Of a stretch of DNA of 64,000 nucleotides, positions 16,821 to 25,779 are shown piece after piece. Under the pieces are notes generated by a model. That model made no database searches. It was not told where the DNA came from and saw only the letters and a list, made by a program, of their open reading frames with translations. This DNA is from Thiodiazotropha sp040506705. Lineage in GTDB: Bacteria; Pseudomonadota; Gammaproteobacteria; Chromatiales; Chromatiaceae. Position 1 is the stretch's first letter; the number at the start of each line of letters is the position of its first letter. The position numbers and the translations under genes were made by a program. The DNA lies in contig JBEVWG010000036.1 of NCBI GenBank assembly GCA_040506705.1, positions 62,001-126,000 on the forward strand, in the 5' to 3' direction.

Positions 16821-17831
16821 ATGACCGAAAGCCAAATACGCCACGATTGGAGTCTGGATGAGATCGAAAAGCTGCTTGATCTGCCATTCAATGACCTGCT
16901 ATTTCGTGCCCAGTCTATTCACCGCGAGAAATTTGACCCCAATCAGATTCAGATGAGCAGTCTGTTGAGTATCAAGACCGGTGCCTGTGCAGAAGATTGT
17001 GGCTACTGCTCTCAGAGTGCAAAAAACGATTCTGGGCTGGAAGCGGAAAAGCTGATGCCATTGGAAGATGTCATCAAGGCAGCAGAGGCTGCCAAAGAGA
17101 AGGGTGCCAACCGATTCTGTATGGGGGCAGCCTGGCGCAATCCTACTGATAAAAACCTGGCACGTGTTGTCGAGATGGTCGAAGCGGTCAATGGACTGGG
17201 CATGGAAACCTGTCTGACTCTGGGAATGTTGACTGAGACACAGGCTGAGCGTCTGCGATCCGCAGGTCTCGACTACTACAATCATAACCTGGATACCTCG
17301 CCGGAGTTTTATGGGAACGTCATAACCACCCGGACCTTTGACGACCGATTAAAGACCCTCTCACATGTACGGGATGCAGGTATCAACGTCTGCTCCGGCG
17401 GCATTCTTGGTATGGGGGAATCGAGACGGGATCGTGCCAGCATGTTGCGCGAGCTGGTGAACCTTCCCAAGCATCCAGAATCGGTACCGATCAACATGCT
17501 GGTCAAGATCGAAGGGACCCCGCTCTCCAAGGTTGAAGATTTGGATCCCCTTGAATTTGTGCGAACCATTGCCGTTGCACGGATTCTGATGCCGAACTCA
17601 TATGTCAGACTCTCTGCAGGTCGGGGAGAGATGAGTGACGAGATGCAGGCGCTCTGCTTTCTCGCTGGTGCGAATTCGATCTTCTACGGCGAGCGTCTGC
17701 TGACAACGGACAATCCAGAAGCGGATCATGATAGGGCATTGTTGCAGCGTCTCGGTATGAAGACAGAGACTTTGGTGGAGACTGAGGTCAAAGCTGCCAA
17801 AGTGCCCTGCAAGAAAGCTCAGGCAGTTTGA
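16821..17831 (+). CDS. bioB: Biotin synthase
   Basis: BioB is the radical-SAM enzyme that inserts sulfur into dethiobiotin to make biotin. The 336-residue product has the SAM cluster motif C56-AED-C60-GY-C63, the GAAWRNPTDKN segment, CLTLGMLT and YNHNLDTSPEFY. An RLSAGR motif near residue 260 supplies the arginine that binds the second cluster. I choose the ATG at 16821; an in-frame GTG at 16812 is less likely. First gene of bioBFHCD. Confidence 0.97.
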   Translation: MTESQIRHDWSLDEIEKLLDLPFNDLLFRAQSIHREKFDPNQIQMSSLLSIKTGACAEDCGYCSQSAKNDSGLEAEKLMPLEDVIKAAEAAKEKGANRFCMGAAWRNPTDKNLARVVEMVEAVNGLGMETCLTLGMLTETQAERLRSAGLDYYNHNLDTSPEFYGNVITTRTFDDRLKTLSHVRDAGINVCSGGILGMGESRRDRASMLRELVNLPKHPESVPINMLVKIEGTPLSKVEDLDPLEFVRTIAVARILMPNSYVRLSAGRGEMSDEMQALCFLAGANSIFYGERLLTTDNPEADHDRALLQRLGMKTETLVETEVKAAKVPCKKAQAV

Positions 17832-17871
17832 GACTGAATCTCGTCCTTTGGCGAGGCCTGAGTAGAGTGAT

Positions 17872-19032
17872 ATGAACAGATTGTCAGAAGAGCTTTCGCG
17901 TCGGCGCGATGCCCGACTCTATCGAGAGCGTAAAGTGGTCTCATCGCCTCAGCAGACAGAGATGGTCGTCGACGGTCGACCCATGTTGGTGTTTTGCAGT
18001 AACGACTATCTTGGTCTGGCAAACCATCCTGAGTTGATCAGTGCACTACAGCAGGCAGCGAGTGAATATGGTGTTGGTAGTGGTGCTGCCCATTTGATCA
18101 ACGGTCATACAGCTATCCATCATGCTCTGGAAGAGGAGCTGGCAGAATTTACCGGTCGTCCAAGAGCCTTGCTGTTCTCAACAGGTTATATGGCAAATTT
18201 GGGTGTGATCACCGCGCTGTTGGGACGAGGTGATTGTCTTCTGGAGGATCGTCTGAATCACGCCTCTCTGGTGGACGCAGGCCAGCTCAGTCAGGCGAAG
18301 GTAAAGCGCTTTCAGCATGCTGATTCCGAGAGTCTTGAACGCCAGATCAAGCTCTGTGAAGCAGAGCATCGACTGATTGCTACAGATGGTGTGTTCAGCA
18401 TGGATGGGGATCTGGCGCCACTGCCTGAGCTGGCGAGAATTGCCCGGCATCATAATAGCTGGTTGATGGTTGATGATGCCCACGGATTAGGTGTGTTGGG
18501 GGAGCAGGGTAGAGGTACCTTGAGTCACTTTGGCCAGAGTATCGACGAAGTACCTATCCTGATGGGGACTCTGGGTAAAGGTTTTGGCACTTTCGGAGCC
18601 TTCGTTGCTGGTAGTGATGATTTGATTGAAACACTGATACAACAATCACGCAGCTATATCTATACCACTGCGATGCCGTCGGCCATTGCAGAGGCGACCC
18701 GTGTCAGTCTGCGTATCGCCCAACAAGAGAACTGGAGACGCGAGAGACTGGTAAAACTGGTGGCGCGTTTCAGACTGGCAGCCGAGCAGATTGGTTTGCC
18801 GCTGATGGCATCGGATACACCGATTCAACCGATCCTGGCTGGTAGTGCAGATCAGGCTTTAAGTTGGAGCATGGCGCTGCAGGAAAAGGGCATTTTAGTC
18901 AGTGCAATTCGTCCACCTACTGTACCTGAGGGGCGTGCAAGACTGCGCCTTACTTTCAGTGCCAACCATACTGAGCGTCAGCTCGATAGATTGCTGGATG
19001 CCTTGGACAACTTATCGATGAAGCAGAGATGA
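17872..19032 (+). CDS. bioF: 8-amino-7-oxononanoate synthase
   Basis: BioF joins pimeloyl-ACP (or CoA) and alanine to make 8-amino-7-oxononanoate, using PLP. The 386-residue protein has FCSNDYLGLANHP, GSGAAHLINGH, the VDDAHGLGVLG segment and the PLP lysine in GTLGKGFGTFG at residue 236, the same number as in the E. coli enzyme. The ATG at 17872 follows bioB after 40 bp. Its end overlaps bioH as ATGA. Confidence 0.97.
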   Translation: MNRLSEELSRRRDARLYRERKVVSSPQQTEMVVDGRPMLVFCSNDYLGLANHPELISALQQAASEYGVGSGAAHLINGHTAIHHALEEELAEFTGRPRALLFSTGYMANLGVITALLGRGDCLLEDRLNHASLVDAGQLSQAKVKRFQHADSESLERQIKLCEAEHRLIATDGVFSMDGDLAPLPELARIARHHNSWLMVDDAHGLGVLGEQGRGTLSHFGQSIDEVPILMGTLGKGFGTFGAFVAGSDDLIETLIQQSRSYIYTTAMPSAIAEATRVSLRIAQQENWRRERLVKLVARFRLAAEQIGLPLMASDTPIQPILAGSADQALSWSMALQEKGILVSAIRPPTVPEGRARLRLTFSANHTERQLDRLLDALDNLSMKQR

Positions 19033-19799
19033 AGCTGGGGGTAGAAACATTCGGTAGCGGTGATGCGCTGGTGATGCTGCATGGGTGGGGTATGAACTCC
19101 GTTGTATGGCATGATTTTGCCCGGCATCTGGGCCGTAGTTACCGTGTGACATTGATCGACCTGCCTGGACATGGATTAAGCCCCTATGACGGTCAGCAGA
19201 GTATAGATGCCTGGGCGAATGCCTGCCTGGAGGTTGCACCGGACAGGGCTGCCTGGATTGGCTGGTCTCTCGGCTCTATGGTGACTTTGCAGGCGGTTCT
19301 TAATGCCCCAGAGAGGGTCAGGGGGGCTGTGCTTATTGCTGGCATGCCGAAATTCGTTAAGAGTGAAGAGTGGCCCCATGCAATGGCACTGAGAACCCTG
19401 AATCAATTCATTGAGTTGATGGGGGATGATATGACTCGGGCACTGGAACGTTTTCTGGCCTTGCAAATGTTGGGCAGTGATCTTGCTGTGGAGGTGCTGC
19501 GAGGACTCAAGTTGAAATTACAGGAGCGTCCAGATCCCAATCCGCAAGCACTACACGCTGGGCTTGAGTTGCTAAAACAGTGCGATCTTCGACAGCGACT
19601 CGTGGAAATTACCTGTCCGATGAGCTGGATCTATGGTGGGAGGGACAGTCTCGCGCCCGCCAAAGCCTCTGAGATCCTGCAGCAATGGCTGCCAAATGCG
19701 GCGATACATATTATCGAAAAGGCTGCCCATACACCTTTTCTGTCCCACCCCGGAGAGACAGAAAAACTGGTACTTGATAGCCTGGAGGCTATGGCGTGA
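19029..19799 (+). CDS. bioH: Pimeloyl-ACP methyl ester carboxylesterase
   Basis: BioH removes the methyl group from pimeloyl-ACP methyl ester, ending the BioC/BioH cycle. The 256-residue alpha/beta hydrolase has the oxyanion region MLHGWGMNSVVW and the nucleophile elbow GWSLG with Ser80. The likely acid lies in YGGRDSLAP and the catalytic His in KAAHTPFLSHP. The start overlaps the bioF stop (ATGA) and the end overlaps the bioC GTG, so the genes are translationally coupled. Confidence 0.95.
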   Translation: MKLGVETFGSGDALVMLHGWGMNSVVWHDFARHLGRSYRVTLIDLPGHGLSPYDGQQSIDAWANACLEVAPDRAAWIGWSLGSMVTLQAVLNAPERVRGAVLIAGMPKFVKSEEWPHAMALRTLNQFIELMGDDMTRALERFLALQMLGSDLAVEVLRGLKLKLQERPDPNPQALHAGLELLKQCDLRQRLVEITCPMSWIYGGRDSLAPAKASEILQQWLPNAAIHIIEKAAHTPFLSHPGETEKLVLDSLEAMA

Positions 19800-20674
19800 C
19801 CACTGCTGCATCCTCAAGGATAGACAAACGTCAGGCCCGTGCCGCATTCTCCCGTGCCGCTTCACATTATGATGAGGTCGCTGAATTGCAGCGGGAGATT
19901 GCCAGCAGAATGATAGAGCGTCTCAGCTATATTCGTCATCAACCTGAGCTGGTTGTTGATGTGGGGGCGGGGACTGGTGATGCAACTCAAGCGCTCGGCA
20001 AACACTACAATAAAGCTCAGATCATTGCTCTAGATTTTGCTTTTCCAATGCTGCAGCAGGCGCGCAAACGAGGACGTTGGTTTCGCCGTCCCCGATGTAT
20101 TTGTGGTGATGCTGAACAGCTACCCCTGGCCAACCAGTCGGTCGATATGATTTTCTCGAATGTCGCCCTGCAATGGTGTAACGATCTACAGGGAACCATG
20201 GCGGAGTTTCTGCGCGTGCTACGACCGAACGGGATGTTGCTTTTTTCAACTTTTGGCCCCGGTACGCTGAAAGAGCTGCGGGCGAGTTGGTCTGCCGTAG
20301 ATGGAAATAGTCATGTTTCACCATTCACAGATATGCATGATGTTGGGGATGCCATGGTTCAGGTAGGCTTTGCGGAACCGGTAGTGGATGTAGATCGAAT
20401 CTGTCTGAGTTATGATGACGTGCCCTCACTGATGCGCGATCTGAAAACGCTCGGCGCACATAATGTGACTGCTCAACGACCGAAGGGGTTGACTGGTAAG
20501 GGTCGTATGCGCGCTATGATCGAGGCTTATGAGAAGCTGCGGGTGGAGAGTAAACTACCTGCCAGCTACGAAGTGGTCTACGGTCATGCCTGGGCTCCGT
20601 CACAACCCAGGGTCGATGGGGTGACCGCCATTCCTCTGGATCAAATACAATTAGGGCCTGTTAACAGGTCCTAG
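19796..20674 (+). CDS. bioC: Malonyl-ACP O-methyltransferase
   Basis: BioC methylates malonyl-ACP so that fatty-acid enzymes can extend it to a pimeloyl ester. The 292-residue protein starts DKRQARAAFSRAASHYDEVA, typical of BioC. SAM motif I is VVDVGAGTGDAT; later come NVALQWCNDLQ and LLFSTFGPGTLKEL. The start is a GTG that overlaps the bioH stop. The final seven codons and the stop fall in a dispersed palindromic repeat (20651-20674), so the natural C terminus may have been altered by it. Confidence 0.95.
   Translation: MTTAASSRIDKRQARAAFSRAASHYDEVAELQREIASRMIERLSYIRHQPELVVDVGAGTGDATQALGKHYNKAQIIALDFAFPMLQQARKRGRWFRRPRCICGDAEQLPLANQSVDMIFSNVALQWCNDLQGTMAEFLRVLRPNGMLLFSTFGPGTLKELRASWSAVDGNSHVSPFTDMHDVGDAMVQVGFAEPVVDVDRICLSYDDVPSLMRDLKTLGAHNVTAQRPKGLTGKGRMRAMIEAYEKLRVESKLPASYEVVYGHAWAPSQPRVDGVTAIPLDQIQLGPVNRS
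20651..20674. repeat. AGGGCC/GGTCCT palindrome repeat inside the bioC 3' end
   Basis: The bases TTAGGGCCTGTTAACAGG followed by TCCTAG form a near-perfect palindrome. The core GTTAACAGG and the TTAGGGCC arm match the repeats at 59772-59806 and 62237-62270. It encodes the bioC C terminus (LGPVNRS) and its TAG stop, as the 62237 copy overlaps the tolC-like stop. Confidence 0.6.
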
Positions 20675-20687
20675 GACGCAGTTAAAT

Positions 20688-21407
20688 ATGGTCGGTCTAT
20701 TTATTACCGGTACAGATACCGGGTGCGGAAAAACAGAGGTGACTCTTGGGTTGATGCAAAAGCTTCAGCGACAGGGGAACATTGTATTGGGTATGAAACC
20801 AATCGCCTCAGGAGCAGATAAAACCCAGGATGGGTTGCGTAATGAAGATGCCTTGCGAATTCAGGCACAATCAAGTCTCGAGCTACCCTATGAGAGCGTC
20901 AATCCCTTTGCATACCAGCCTCCCATAGCCCCCCATCTGGCTGCATCACAAGCGGCAAATCCTATCGATCTCGAAGTGATCCTAGAGGGGTATCGAGCTC
21001 TGCAGAATCGGGCTGATCGTGTAGTGGTTGAGGGCGTTGGGGGGTGGCATGTACCCTTGGGGGAGCAGGATACCCTTGCTGACCTTGCCCGGGGGTTGGC
21101 GCTACCGGTAGTAATGGTCGTCGGGATGCGTCTGGGGTGTCTTAATCATGCACTGATGACAGCAGAGTGTATGCTCAATGCGGGGGTGACTTTTGCTGGC
21201 TGGGTGGCGAATCAAGTTGATCCAGAGATGTCCGCATTGGATGAGAATCTGGCGACGCTGAGAGCCTGGTTACCTGCGCCATGTCTTGGTGAAATTCCCT
21301 ATCTTTCCAATCCGCAAGCAGAGGCGATAGCCGAGTACCTCAGTGATGATCTGTATGCCATGCCCGGCACCACCACAAACGCACACTTCACTCTGTCCAA
21401 CTTTTAG
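20688..21407 (+). CDS. bioD: Dethiobiotin synthetase
   Basis: BioD closes the ureido ring of dethiobiotin from diaminopelargonate, CO2 and ATP. The 239-residue protein has the P-loop GTDTGCGKTEVT at residues 8-16, the MKPIASGA segment with its conserved lysine, and EGVGGWHVPL. It starts 13 bp after bioC and ends the operon. The aminotransferase gene bioA is not in the window. Confidence 0.96.
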   Translation: MVGLFITGTDTGCGKTEVTLGLMQKLQRQGNIVLGMKPIASGADKTQDGLRNEDALRIQAQSSLELPYESVNPFAYQPPIAPHLAASQAANPIDLEVILEGYRALQNRADRVVVEGVGGWHVPLGEQDTLADLARGLALPVVMVVGMRLGCLNHALMTAECMLNAGVTFAGWVANQVDPEMSALDENLATLRAWLPAPCLGEIPYLSNPQAEAIAEYLSDDLYAMPGTTTNAHFTLSNF

Positions 21408-21426
21408 GATAATCTTTTGAGGCAGA

Positions 21427-24423
21427 TCACCTGCCGTTGACCTTCTTTAACAGAGTAGCCACTTCATCTGCTGTGACTGGTGGGCTGAAGAGGGTTCCCT
21501 GAATCTCATCACATTCGTGTTGTTCCAGAAAATTGCGCTGAGCCTCAGTTTCAACGCCTTCCGCCACTATTTTCAGATCAAGGCTCTTTGCCATTGAAAT
21601 GATAGCGGCGACTATGGTTTGTGTTTGTTTGTTGGGGAGTGTGTTATTTAGAAAAGTCCGATCGATCTTAATGGTCCTGATCGGAAGATTCTGAAGATAG
21701 TTCAATGACGAGAATCCTTTACCAAAATCATCGAGCGCAAAATTTATACCGGCATCGTGCAGATCGGACATTACGCTCTCGCTATGTTCAAAGTTCTTTA
21801 TCAGGGTGCTTTCTGTAATTTCGAGCTCGATTTTTGATGGGGGGATTTTTCGTTTCTCGCAGACCCGCAGAAATTTTTCTGCCAGGGCATCGTCGCGCAG
21901 CTGCACGGCGGATAAATTGACGCTGAGAGAGAGATCCTCAAAACCCATTTTGTGCCAGCGACGCATATCGGTACAGGCTTTCTTGAATGCCCAGAGTCCT
22001 AATTTGTTGATCCTTCCGGTCTGTTCCGCAATAGGAATAAACTCATCCGGAGGAATGTAACCAACTTTTGGATGGGGCCAGCGGGCGAGAGCCTCAATGC
22101 CGACGATGCGTCCAGTAAGTATGTTGATTTTTGGCTGATAGACCAACTCGAACTGCTGATGAAAGATCGCTTTGTTCAGCTGGGTTTCAAGCCAGATGCT
22201 ATGAAAGGCTTTGCGGTTTATCTCCCTTGAGAAGAAGCGAACAGGGTTGCTACCAGCATCACTTTTGGCTGCACGTCTGGCGGTAGCCGCCTTATGCAGC
22301 AATTCATCCGGTGTCTCGTCATCATGAGGATAGAGTGCAACCCCCATACTGAATGAGATGAATAGTTCCTGATCATCTACATGCATTGGTTTTTTGAGCT
22401 GGCTCAAGATGCGATGGGCTACCCAGGTAACCGATTTCACATCCTCAACATCACTGAGAACCAGGGCAAACTCATCTTTGTTGATACGAGAAATATTGGG
22501 TAAGTCGTACTCACTCTGCTCATCGACCACGGCAATGGTGTCAGTCTTTCTGAGGGAGATAATGAGACGCTCGGCTGTCAGTTTAAGAATCTGATCGCCG
22601 GTTGAGACGCCCAGTGCTTCATTGATTCGTGAAAAACTGTCGATATCAATGGATATGATGGCGGTCAACTTGTGGTTACGTTCACTCCGGGCCAGTTCCT
22701 GACCTATCCTGTCGTTGAATATGTATCGGTTAGGCAGTCCGGTGAGTTCATCCCTGCCTTCCCTTCGTTTCATCTCCTGCCGGTTAAATTCGAGTTCAGA
22801 TTCGAGATGGCCTATTACATCCTCAAGTCGAAGTATTTCGGTTCTCAGATGGCGCTCAGATTCATCCATCTCCCGCCATTCGGAGTCGGAAACTATATTG
22901 GCTGGGTTATCCTTGCTCTTATGTGCTGAGTGTCTGAGTTCGGGATTCCACTGGATAATACAGTTGCGGCCCTGCTGTTTGGCCTCATAGAGAGCACAAT
23001 CAGCATTGTTGATCAACAACATGGAGTCCTCTACTTCCTCTTCCAGTCCAGCCAACCCAATACTGGTAGTGACGGTTTGGGGGTTGGTAAACAAGGTGTG
23101 GCACTTTTGCTGAATGTCCATTCTCAAACGTTCGGCTATAGCGAGGGCTTCATCCATCAATGCATCTGGGAGGACAAGCGCAAATTCATCTCCACCGTAT
23201 CGGCCGACAACATCCTCGGGTCGCGAATTTGTACTTAGAATTTCTGAGACGTATTTGATTACTTTATCGCCGTTGGCATGTCCGTAGTGGTCGTTTATGA
23301 ATTTAAAACGATCAATATCCACCATTATAAAAATCAGGGATCTGTTTTGGGTTTTGGCAATAGAGAAAAGGTGATCGAATTTTTTAAAGAACGCTCTTCT
23401 GTTGAGGCAACCTGTGAGAGAGTCTCTGGTCGCCAGAAATTCCAGCTCAACTGTTTTATTTCGCAACGCCTTCTCAGAGACGCGTAGTTTCAAAAGAGCC
23501 GACTTGAGTTGCCGATAGGACTTCTCCAACTCAGTCATGTCATCGAAGGTGGTGAGTGCTCCCTTGATCTGTCCATTGTGGTCAAAGATCGGTGCGCTGT
23601 TTACTGAAAAAGCTCTTTCGCTTCCGTCATTCAGCGCAAGGCGTATCGGGACTCCTGTGACCCGTTCGCAATTATTCAGACTGATATGCCAGGGTAGGTT
23701 CTTTGGGTTATCTGTTCCCTCCCTGTGTTTCCATGGCAATAGGTCAGCGTCGATATCAGTCAGGGCTTTTAAATTTCGATCAACTTTTTGGCAGAAAGAG
23801 TCGTTGGCAAGAATGATTCTGTGTCGTTCATCAAGAATCAGTAGCCCTTCAGAGAGGGCATTGAAAGCAGCTCGCACCCGTTCAGGGATGATTGATCTTG
23901 CTGTGAGTCCCTGCCTTTGGCTTTCGGTGTAAGCGAGCAACAGGATCAGTGAAGCCAGAAGAACCCACAGGCTTAAAATAGATAACTCTATAAACGACCA
24001 AGCCTCTTCAGTTGTGCCATCTAAAAACTCTATTGATAGTGTTCCGGCGACTTTGCTACCGAAACCAATCGGCACATGCAGCGCGTGAGATGAATCCGGG
24101 ATTGAAAAGTCAGGCTGACGATTATGTTTGGGTGCCTTAAACTCAAGCTTCTCTCCAGTTAGGGTTTCTACCGTTGCGGAAATTGCTTGAGGATTATCTG
24201 CCAGAGCGTTGCTAAGGATCCTGGTCAGTGTTGAATGGTTATTTGATGATACGGATGGGTATAGTCTGACTGCAAGTGATTCAGAGTAGTGTTGCCACGC
24301 TCTCTCCTCTGCAAATTCAGCATCTTCGAACACACCAGACATCTCTGCTATGGTCAATGCAACCAGACAGAACATAACCGAGGCGGTGATCAGTTTTAGC
24401 GGGGAATTCAGGTAAGAGAACAT
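21427..24423 (-). CDS. Membrane PAS-GGDEF-GGDEF-EAL cyclic-di-GMP protein
   Basis: This 998-residue protein has a membrane segment at about residues 10-27, a periplasmic sensor region, and a second membrane segment at about 146-166. A PAS domain follows (LSEGLLILDERHRIILANDSF). The first GGDEF domain is intact: RYGGDEF, with a feedback-inhibition RxxD (RPED) five residues before it. A second GGDEF domain is degenerate (RINKDEF). The EAL domain keeps its catalytic signatures: EALARW, NLSAVQL, ELEITES, DDFGKGFSSL and AEGVET. The protein may therefore both make and break c-di-GMP. Tandem GGDEF domains are unusual; the second may bind GTP as a regulator. Confidence 0.93.
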   Translation of the reverse strand: MFSYLNSPLKLITASVMFCLVALTIAEMSGVFEDAEFAEERAWQHYSESLAVRLYPSVSSNNHSTLTRILSNALADNPQAISATVETLTGEKLEFKAPKHNRQPDFSIPDSSHALHVPIGFGSKVAGTLSIEFLDGTTEEAWSFIELSILSLWVLLASLILLLAYTESQRQGLTARSIIPERVRAAFNALSEGLLILDERHRIILANDSFCQKVDRNLKALTDIDADLLPWKHREGTDNPKNLPWHISLNNCERVTGVPIRLALNDGSERAFSVNSAPIFDHNGQIKGALTTFDDMTELEKSYRQLKSALLKLRVSEKALRNKTVELEFLATRDSLTGCLNRRAFFKKFDHLFSIAKTQNRSLIFIMVDIDRFKFINDHYGHANGDKVIKYVSEILSTNSRPEDVVGRYGGDEFALVLPDALMDEALAIAERLRMDIQQKCHTLFTNPQTVTTSIGLAGLEEEVEDSMLLINNADCALYEAKQQGRNCIIQWNPELRHSAHKSKDNPANIVSDSEWREMDESERHLRTEILRLEDVIGHLESELEFNRQEMKRREGRDELTGLPNRYIFNDRIGQELARSERNHKLTAIISIDIDSFSRINEALGVSTGDQILKLTAERLIISLRKTDTIAVVDEQSEYDLPNISRINKDEFALVLSDVEDVKSVTWVAHRILSQLKKPMHVDDQELFISFSMGVALYPHDDETPDELLHKAATARRAAKSDAGSNPVRFFSREINRKAFHSIWLETQLNKAIFHQQFELVYQPKINILTGRIVGIEALARWPHPKVGYIPPDEFIPIAEQTGRINKLGLWAFKKACTDMRRWHKMGFEDLSLSVNLSAVQLRDDALAEKFLRVCEKRKIPPSKIELEITESTLIKNFEHSESVMSDLHDAGINFALDDFGKGFSSLNYLQNLPIRTIKIDRTFLNNTLPNKQTQTIVAAIISMAKSLDLKIVAEGVETEAQRNFLEQHECDEIQGTLFSPPVTADEVATLLKKVNGR

Positions 24424-24785
24424 AAGTGTAAGGCAAATCCGTATTTTGCTTTCGATTGCTTCTCCTTGGCCAACATGGTTAGCGTATGTGTTGAAAGGTT
24501 ACAGCAAGGTGGGCTGTTAATCTCGTTCTAATTGTAAACTCTTTAAATTCCATTGCGCCCTGCGTAATTTCCCAGGAATCTATGTCCTGAATGGTCTTCC
24601 GGCAGCGGTATTTTATATTGGGAGTTAGCCACCAGACCGTTTAAAAAAGTCAGGGAATTCCATCGGCATTATAGTCAGACAATAGGTAACCCCTGACTGC
24701 ATATGTCGGCCAGGGGTGAGGTAGCTTTAGAAGTGTGTGGGAATGAGAGGACTTTTATGCAGTCAGTTCAGCTTGAAGAGCTAAT
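24424..24785. other. Gap between rpoH and the GGDEF-EAL gene
   Basis: No gene is supported in these 362 bp. They must hold the promoter of the GGDEF-EAL gene and the end of the rpoH transcript. An imperfect stem ACCCCTG...CAGGGGT lies near 24689-24717 but has no T-run on the rpoH side. Confidence 0.4.
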
Positions 24786-25643
24786 TTAACTAGCTTGGCT
24801 GGCAAGTTGCAGCTTCAGCTTTTTCATTGCACTTTTCTCTATTTGGCGTATTCGTTCAGCTGAAACCTGAAACTCTTCTGCCAATTCATGCAGAGTCGAT
24901 TTCTGCTCTCCTAACCATCGTGCCTCTAAAATCTGACGACTTCTCTGATCCAGATCCTGCAACGCTGACATCAGGCTCTTTTTCATCTGAGTCTCACTGT
25001 CCGCAGTTTCCAGCACGGATGCTGGTTCCATGCGCATATCGCTAAGATATCCTGCGGGGGCGGGGGTGATCTGTTCTTCGTCGTCCTGGGAGGGGCCGTC
25101 GAAAGCGATATCCTGACCTGAAAGTCTTGATTCCATTTCCATGACGGTCTCAGGTTTGACCCCGAGATCCTGGGCGACGTTGTCGACCTCTTCCTTGGAA
25201 AACCAACCCAAGCGCTTTTTCGAGCTGCGAAGATTAAAAAAGAGTTTTCGCTGGGCCTTGGTGGTTGCTACTTTGACGATACGCCAGTTCTTCAGGATGT
25301 ACTCATGAATTTCTGCCTTGATCCAATGTACGGCAAAGGAGACCAGGCGTACGCCCATGTCGGGGTCAAAGCGCTTGACCGCCTTCATCAACCCGACTGT
25401 GCCCTCTTGAATCAAGTCAGGCAGAGCCAGTCCGTAGCCACTGTAATTTCTGGCGACACGTACTACAAAGCGAATGTGGGAGGTGATCAGAGCTTGAGCC
25501 GCTTTCAGGTCCTTTTGGTCACGCAGCCTTACTGCGAGACTGTGTTCCTCTTCGGCACTCAGCATCGGCAACTGAAAGGCTGCGCTGATATAAGTATCCA
25601 TACTACCAGTTGGCATGGTGGCCAGTGCGATCTCTTTACTCAT
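24786..25643 (-). CDS. rpoH: RNA polymerase heat-shock sigma factor RpoH (sigma-32)
   Basis: This 285-residue sigma-70 family protein has region 2 (DLIQEGTVGLMKAVKRFDPDMGVRLVSFAVHWIKAEIHEY) and the RpoH-specific box QRKLFFNLR. The C-terminal region 4 helix-turn-helix is LHELAEEFQVSAERIRQIE. It directs RNA polymerase to heat-shock promoters. It follows ftsX, the usual ftsY-ftsE-ftsX-rpoH order, but has its own promoter with an overlapping CIRCE element (25676-25704). Confidence 0.97.
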   Translation of the reverse strand: MSKEIALATMPTGSMDTYISAAFQLPMLSAEEEHSLAVRLRDQKDLKAAQALITSHIRFVVRVARNYSGYGLALPDLIQEGTVGLMKAVKRFDPDMGVRLVSFAVHWIKAEIHEYILKNWRIVKVATTKAQRKLFFNLRSSKKRLGWFSKEEVDNVAQDLGVKPETVMEMESRLSGQDIAFDGPSQDDEEQITPAPAGYLSDMRMEPASVLETADSETQMKKSLMSALQDLDQRSRQILEARWLGEQKSTLHELAEEFQVSAERIRQIEKSAMKKLKLQLASQAS

Positions 25644-25675
25644 GCAAAATTACCCCAGATTTCTTCTATAGTGAA

Positions 25676-25704
25676 TATTAGCACTCTCGTGTGAGGAGTG
25701 CCAA
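25676..25704 (-). promoter_or_regulatory. rpoH promoter overlapped by a CIRCE (HrcA) element
   Basis: On the plus strand 25678-25704 reads TTAGCACTC, nine bases, GAGTGCCAA: the CIRCE operator with one mismatch and the exact N9 spacing. On the minus strand the same bases give TTGGCA, a 17-bp spacer and CTAATA, a good sigma-70 promoter 33 bp before the rpoH ATG. HrcA bound here would block the promoter. Confidence 0.85.
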
Positions 25705-25779
25705 CTGTAGTTTCTGACCAGTGAGCAGAGGGAAAGTTCAATAGGAAAAAAGTGGTTTATTATTACTGATATCAGTGTG

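Noticed and set aside
24689..24717. Terminator for rpoH
   Set aside because: The ACCCCTG...CAGGGGT stem is imperfect and lacks a T-run on the rpoH strand.
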